Notes under the pieces: model-generated | Database searches by the model: none | What the model was told of the DNA's origin: nothing | The model's input: only the letters and a program-made list of their open reading frames with translations | Translations under genes and position numbers: made by a program | Shown here: piece by piece, positions 59,101-64,000 of the stretch | How positions within the stretch are numbered: position 1 is the stretch's first letter | Layout of the letters: every line of letters starts with the position of its first letter | From: Cladobotryum mycophilum | Lineage: Eukaryota > Ascomycota > Sordariomycetes > Hypocreales > Hypocreaceae | Assembly: GCA_036429605.1 (NCBI GenBank) | Contig: JAVFKD010000016.1 | Location: forward strand, 3,472,001-3,536,000 | Direction: 5' to 3' | Length of the DNA: 64,000 bases

Positions 59101-61797
59101 AAGGCATCAGCTACGACTTCTGCAAAAGAGCATCTTCAACGGGCTCATCGAATCTATCGATCTCTATCCGGCGGCTCGACTACAAGCTCTGATACCGATG
59201 ATCAGCCTCCCCCGAAACGAACTCGAATATCTACGGTTTTTCCAAAGAACCAAGTCCATAAGCTTCATGAGCTAGCCCTTGGTTATATCATCAACTCCAA
59301 TGAAGCGTTCAATACATTTGACGATCCTTTTATCCGCAGCTTGATGATGGATCTTAATATGCAGCTTTTTTCTGGGTTATCATTGAATAGAACAAACCAA
59401 CGTCAAATGCTAGATACTATCTTCAATGACAATAAGAAAATTATTCGTGATGAGCTTCAGAATGCCCTGACGAAGGTGCATCTTGGCTTTGACCTCTGGA
59501 CCTCGCCAAATAGACTTGCAATAAATGGCATTGTTGCACACTTCACAGACCCTAATGGAATACATCAACATCGCCTTCTTGCCCTCCGGCAACAGTATGG
59601 GGCTCATACCGGCAATAATATCGCATCAACACTCCATAAAGTCATCCAAGATTGGGATATTGAAGATCGCGTTGGTACTATTATCTGTGATAATGCCACA
59701 AATAATGATACCTGTATACAACATCTCTTCCAGCTTCTGAACCCTATGATGATGCCCTCAGATGCTTCTGACCGTCGAATGCGATGCTTTGGTCATATTC
59801 TTAACCTAGTTGGTCGGGCTTTTCTTTATGGAGAGGATAGTGAGACCTTTGAGCAAGAATCACAGCATTATGAGGCTCTTAAGGATATTGATAAAGATCT
59901 TAGGCATTGGAGAAGGAGGGGGCCAATTGGAAAGCTTCGGAACATTGTGAAGTTTATTCGAAGCTCTCCACAGCGAAGTGAACGCTTCCAACACAGCGCC
60001 CACGAGCTTAATACAGAGGACTTTGTACTCTTCGAGGAATCGGATAAAGAGCTTGAGGTTATTATGAACAACGATACACGATGGAATTCGACTTATCTAA
60101 TGCTTGATCGTGCTATTAAAAAGCAGGCACACATCCAAGCCTTCATCCATGGAAGCCAGCTCGAGCCTGATCCATCGAATCGAATTCCAAATGAAGATGT
60201 TCTCATAATTGAGGATTGGCGGCTTCTCACAGAGGTCAAGGCGATCCTCGAGCCTCTTTATGAGCAGACAATGCAGTGTCAAAGCCGCGCCAAGGCCGGC
60301 GGATTTGGCCAGCTTTGGGAAGTCCTGACCGGCATTGAGTATCTTCTTGATGATCTTGAGTTTTGGAAGGCATTTTTTGATAGCCCAACTGACGAGCAAA
60401 TTGAACAGACTTCAAGCCAAATGCCGTTAGTGACAAAGAGGGCATCAACACGTTCTCAAAGGCAATTATCACAGCAAAATACACCAAGATCACAGTCGCT
60501 TCCGATGGCCTCGTGGCAGAGTCTCCCCCAGCACATACGAGCCGAATACCAATCCGACGAGCGGCAAGATCAATTCAGGCGACTTCAAGGGCTTCAAGCT
60601 GACTCCAAAGCCTATCTTCGGCTATCAATTACAAATGCGTGGAAGAAATTAAACAATTACTATACAAAGCTTGGGGACTCGCCCCTTTTCGCTGCTTCTG
60701 TGATACTACATCCACAATATAATTTCCGATGGCTTAAGAAGCGGTGGAATGATCCTGATCAAGCGATTTGGTTTGATAATGCTATTGAGGGTTTGGAACG
60801 CTATTGGGAGCAGTGGTATCGTCAACACGATAACCTCTTTGTTATTGATCAACCTCCAACCCCCCGGTTCCTCAGCCTATGTTTTTATCACGAAAGGAGC
60901 CCTCCAGGTTCCACCAGTGGATGACGAACACAACGCCAAAGGAGCCTGATCAAATCTCCGAGCTTAAGCGATATCTCCAACTACCTCAACCGCGAGAAGT
61001 TGATGATCCTGTACAATGGTGGATATCACAGCAAACCTTATTTCCAACACTTAGTCAGCTTGCATTAGACCTTCTTGCTATTCCCGCAATGGCAGCTGAA
61101 TGCGAGAGAACTTTCAGTCAAGCCAAGCTAACGCTCTCGTCACAGAGGCTCTTGATGAAATCAGGAACCCTTGAGCAATTGGAATGCATGAAGAGCTGGA
61201 TACGGCAGGGCGCAGTATCCTTAGGAGGCGTTACTCTCTCTTGATAAACTATTAGTAAATGAGGTGATCACGAATCAAAAAGAAAACCGGCGATCGAAGG
61301 TAAGAAAACGGTGTGGATAACGAAGAAAAGAGCCCATAGCAATGCTTAGAAAATAATATATAAATAGCTTCACGATAGTTTCATTTTACAACCCTGAGAC
61401 AATTCAAATACCATCAAATCGAGCAAACAAACAAACATACTATCACCAAAGCTTCAAATACGCAAATCCAGGGCCCGGATTTGATTTGTTTGATCGGATT
61501 GCTTCACTGATTGGTATAGATACCGAGTTCAATTCCCTTCGTGTTTTAAATTCACAATCGGAAGCCGCACAAACATCGCATTTTGTTCTAAGTCCAACAT
61601 TAGAAGAAATTGGAACAATGTTCAGCAGCCCCGGTGCTGTCAATTGGGTACGTATCTTGTTCTTCTTTTTTCGACGGTCTGCCATTTGAACATGCTGCAT
61701 TTAGTAGTCAATGACAAGAACTTCTCAAACTCACCACGACGTGTCTAGGACCTATGGGAGGCATATGTTCAAAATTCTCATACAACAGTAGAGTAAA
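56109..61797 (+). CDS. Zn(II)2Cys6 transcription factor with a hAT transposon in its penultimate intron
   Basis: Exons: 56109-56158, 56209-56590, 56646-56850, 56901-56932, 56986-58291, 61520-61647, 61750-61797; 716 residues once the transposon intron is removed. The binuclear cluster is CASCRQRKLRCDRNEPCGNCLARNVDC, followed by a short coiled coil (DARIRHLEQLVRTIVAQ). The fungal_trans middle region has GVWVLSGVAIRLAMRMGYHRDP and EMRRRVWAITLQLDALLSCQLGLPSMI. The C-terminus continues beyond the transposon as TEFNSLRVLNSQSEAAQ and ends DLWEAYVQNSHTTVE. Without the element the intron is 49 nt (GTGGGT, branch CTGAT, acceptor TATAG). The element sits between branch point and acceptor, so normal splicing would need removal of about 3.2 kb. 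A likely nuclear activator; targets unknown. Confidence 0.85.
58331..58338. repeat. Target-site duplication ATTGGTAT, left of hAT copy 2
   Basis: Perfect match to 61510-61517. It overlaps the space between branch point and acceptor of the regulator intron. Confidence 0.95.
58339..61509 (+). mobile_element. hAT transposon, copy 2, nearly undamaged
   Basis: 3171 bp with inverted ends starting CAGTGAAGCAATCCGATC and perfect 8-bp duplications ATTGGTAT at 58331-58338 and 61510-61517. Same family as the element at 9474-12641, in the opposite orientation. It is not GC-depleted and its transposase frame is long and clean, so it has escaped RIP. It lies inside an intron of the Zn2Cys6 gene, parallel to it. 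Both ends carry AAAC repeats next to the inverted repeats, as hAT transposases often bind. Confidence 0.96.
58759..61244 (+). CDS. hAT transposase (BED zinc finger, RNase H-like core, hATC dimerisation region)
   Basis: Exon 1 58759-58996; a 48-base intron (GTAAGC...CTTAG); exon 2 from 59045. The BED-type finger is WVCRRCDHMGHSKPFKASATTSAKEHLQRAH. The catalytic core includes LGFDLWTSPNRLAINGIVAHF, TIICDNATNN and MRCFGHILNLVGRAF. The C-terminal hATC block is WWISQQTLFPTLSQLALDLLAIPAMAAECERTFS. The core frame stops at 60924 and the hATC block lies in another frame (to 61244). The switch is at a C6 run (60860-60865), where one more C would give QPPTPPVPQPMFLSRKEPSRFHQWM and about 812 residues. 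The RIP-damaged copy also has six bases there, so the break is shared. Alternatives are a roughly 100-base intron (GTATCG to CCCTCCAG) or ribosomal frameshifting. Confidence 0.85.
61510..61517. repeat. Target-site duplication ATTGGTAT, right of hAT copy 2
   Basis: Perfect match to 58331-58338. Together with the following AG it recreates the original intron acceptor (TATAG) before exon 6. Confidence 0.95.
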
Positions 61798-62194
61798 AGG
61801 GCAATTAGAGTCGATACTAGCCTCTCAACTCACCAAGCAAGATTAAGAGCCTAGACACCAGGTATAATAGGTAGTTTATAATCCAAGTGGTCATATAATT
61901 CAGTTATAAAAACAATGGAAGGCTCTTCATAGCCCCTGATTACTGCTGACTCCGGTAAAAGGGCTGAGACCTCCAACACTTTTAGTGTTATCGAGGTAGG
62001 GCCAGATTGGGCAGAGGATTAGCATAAACCTCTTGCAAGATATAGAGCAGAAAAAGAATAATACAGAGCCAGGCTACTTTTTTAAGAACTAGAGTGGCGC
62101 CCTGTAACACCGTGGACACCCTATAGCCGTGGACGATCAGCTTCCATATATATAATACAAAGTATTATGAGCGGAAACTGTGTAGATTGGTTTT
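61798..62194. other. Convergent 3' intergenic region
   Basis: Between the regulator (plus) and the BTB gene (minus); no coding sequence or repeat recognised. Confidence 0.4.
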
Positions 62195-62951
62195 TCAATA
62201 CGACCAATCCGAGCCAAAGTCGGTGTCTTCCGCCGCAGTGGTCACATCCTCCTCCTCTTCAGAGAAAGAACTGTCGATTGTCCATTTATTCAGCTCCTTT
62301 AGCTGCTTGTCCGAAATATCAAACCGCTCCTCAAATGCTTCTCGGACCATTTTCCGGGCCTTTAGTTTGAAAATTGCGCGATGAGAGACGACAAACAATG
62401 CTGCATTGTATGCCGCGTTGGTATCCTTAACCTCCGAGTTGAAGTCACCCAAGAGGAACAGGTATAAAAGTCGAAAAGCCGAGTCTCTTGCTAGGCTCCT
62501 GAATGTAACGTCTCGCCTCTCCTCCGGATCCCAGTCCATCTTGCCTGTTCTCAAGTCTTTCATGATGTCATGCAAATTGCGGTTCGATACAACATCAACA
62601 CATAGAAATTCGAGTGTTTCGCAGAGCACGTGGTAGTCATCGAGCTGGGTAGGCATCTTGCGAAAGAATTGGCGAAACCCGTTGGTAACTCCGTCGTTTA
62701 TAATGTCAAAGAAGGGTAAATCATCGTGGGTTACCACTGCAGTGGTATTCTGACCAGTGGACTGTTGAAACCTTATGTAGGATTCAAAGTATGGCATCCT
62801 AGTAACATCGACAAGATAGTCATTCGTTCCGATACGGATTGTAACGGTAGATTCTTCTTTGCTTGAGGGTAGTGTAGCGGCCTATGTTTTGTTAATGTAT
62901 TCTGTAAAATATACCAATTACTTGCCGAGCATGTAAAGGTACCTCCATCAT
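62195..62951 (-). CDS. Fungal BTB/POZ-like domain protein
   Basis: Exons 62951-62922 and 62881-62195; 238 residues. The short first exon (MMEVPLHARQ) splices through GTAATT...CATAG into AATLPSSKEESTVTIRIGTNDYLVDVTRMPYFESYIRF, which matches the opening strands of fungal BTB domains that act on cell-surface or nuclear partners. Later segments (DYHVLCETLEFLCVDVV, LLYLFLLGDF, DTNAAYNAALFVVSHRAIFK, VREAFEERFDISDKQ) are helical. The tail is acidic (SEEEEDVTTAAEDTDFGSDW). BTB domains mediate dimerisation and ubiquitin-ligase adaptor roles; which applies here is unknown. No transmembrane segment. Confidence 0.75.
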
Positions 62952-63543
62952 TTTAGGATATGAGTTCGATAAAGCAAGCGGGTTATGATGTAGTCTGGTG
63001 GAGTAGTGGGCTCGCCACGAGGCCGAATCAGCAATGACGTTGGACAGAAATCTCTCTTCTGGAATTCCATCACGTGATTGTATATGCCCACAAAAATGCC
63101 CAGCTCCCTCGGCTCGTTGTGATACACTTAATAAAGTACGCGCCGTATAAACCAACTTGTAGGCGATATAATTGTAGTATATGCGCTTTGGGTGTAGATA
63201 AGAAGATCCCAATTCTGGCCTCTTCGACTTGACTACATTTCTTGTGGAGCGTGAGGTTACAGATTATGCGTTCATGGGGCAGTATTAGTAACCAGAGGGT
63301 GACACCCAATGCAAACATGGAAGCATGGCAAACAGAGAGACCTCAGTTGTGTGGCCGTCATATGGATACGCATGTGCCTTACATGCACCACTTGGCATGT
63401 AGTTATTCTCAAGTATATGTACCCATGTCGTGACAATTCATTTTCGCTTTAGCCTTTGCACTGTCTATGATTAGGTAGTTGTTAATAGCTTTATATACCT
63501 AGTAGGACCTTAGAGGTACTTTCTCCTAGAATGATGGGCTCCT
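62952..63543. other. Intergenic region
   Basis: Upstream of the BTB gene and downstream of the decayed gene at the right edge. Short frames only; nothing supported. Confidence 0.35.
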
Positions 63544-63996
63544 ATTCTTGCTGATTAAGAAAAGTCTCAACATCGCGGACAACACGTCGCGCTGGACCCT
63601 CCATTATGCCATGATCGGTAAGGATTTAATACGCACTGTCTTGATCATCATGGATCGGTTCAAGATCAAGACCCTTGCCTAGTGCCAGCTCGCAAGCTCG
63701 GTCATACTCTTCCTAAAGCGCCTGTATTCTAACCCGTGAACCATGTATGCAAAGTATTCCCCCGCTACATCATCTCGCATTGCTAGACCTTCCACAGCAC
63801 AACGCAATGATGCCACTTCAGGGGTAGACCTCACTCCGGCATCGGCTGACGTTGTGTCAGGCTGACCAGTAATAATATTATGGATATGTATAGCAGGGAT
63901 GCCAGTGGCATAAGAGCCCGAATTGGCTCGCTTTCGCTTCCGAGATGATTGCTGTTGCTTCTCAGCATATAACTCGCTGCGAATCTCTCTAGGCAT
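63544..63996 (-). pseudogene. Decayed hypothetical protein gene (SAM-like fungal family)
   Basis: The ATG at 63994-63996 opens MPREIRSELYAEKQQQSSRKRKRANSG, then IPAIHIHNIITG and AVEGLAMRDDVAGEYFAYMV. The frame shifts at 63710-63711, where one missing base turns FRKEYDRACELALGKGLDLEPIHDDQD into a frame that stops at 63679. The other frame continues to DSAY-stop-ILTDHGIMEGPARRVVRDVETFL and ends near 63544. The stop is TAA, consistent with CAA to TAA. The layout (basic N-terminus, then a helical module with GLDLE and GIxxGxARRxVxDV) resembles a widespread fungal hypothetical family whose function I do not know. Confidence 0.6.
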
Positions 63997-64000
63997 ACCT

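Overview
The window reads as filamentous ascomycete DNA, most likely a sordariomycete of the Hypocreales type. Short GT-AG introns with CTAAC-like branch points split almost every gene. Typical fungal families are present: multimodular NRPS, DUF7708, Zn2Cys6 regulator, sedolisin, GLEYA, class I sesquiterpene cyclase. Repeats carry CpA-to-TpA damage like that left by repeat-induced point mutation (RIP). The genus is inference.

Layout. 1-13433 (minus): 5' part of a nonribosomal peptide synthetase that runs off the left edge, order half-C, A1, T1, C1, A2, T2, E, C2, A3. It is broken by a 3.2 kb hAT transposon inside A1 and by two TAG codons where conserved tryptophans are expected; otherwise its frame is fully open. 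14.5-21 kb: a DUF7708/STAND-like gene (minus) and a large AAA ATPase gene (plus). 22.4-23.6 kb: a decayed Gfd2/YDR514C-like gene. 25.1-45.5 kb: gene-dense stretch with a hemerythrin-like gene, a GLEYA adhesin, a divergent P450/sesquiterpene cyclase pair, a Pro-rich repeat secreted protein, a HAD dehalogenase, a sedolisin, a multi-PAN secreted protein and two paralogous glycine-rich small secreted proteins. 45.5-54 kb: gene-poor, with an SDR relic and a second, RIP-degraded hAT family with its own terminal repeats and target duplication. 54.3-64 kb: an intact SDR, a Zn2Cys6 regulator carrying a second, nearly undamaged copy of the first hAT inside a 49-nt intron, a BTB gene and a decayed gene at the right edge.

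How it fits together. The two copies of the first hAT allow a direct comparison: the NRPS copy is riddled with C-to-T and G-to-A changes, the regulator copy is not. Both have perfect 8-bp target duplications and the same frame break near the transposase C-terminus. The P450 and terpene cyclase form a likely sesquiterpenoid mini-cluster. The SDR has a CGG-N6-CCG palindrome upstream and lies beside the Zn2Cys6 gene, which suggests a small regulated unit. Several single-base losses in homopolymers break otherwise good genes, so some apparent pseudogenes may be consensus errors.
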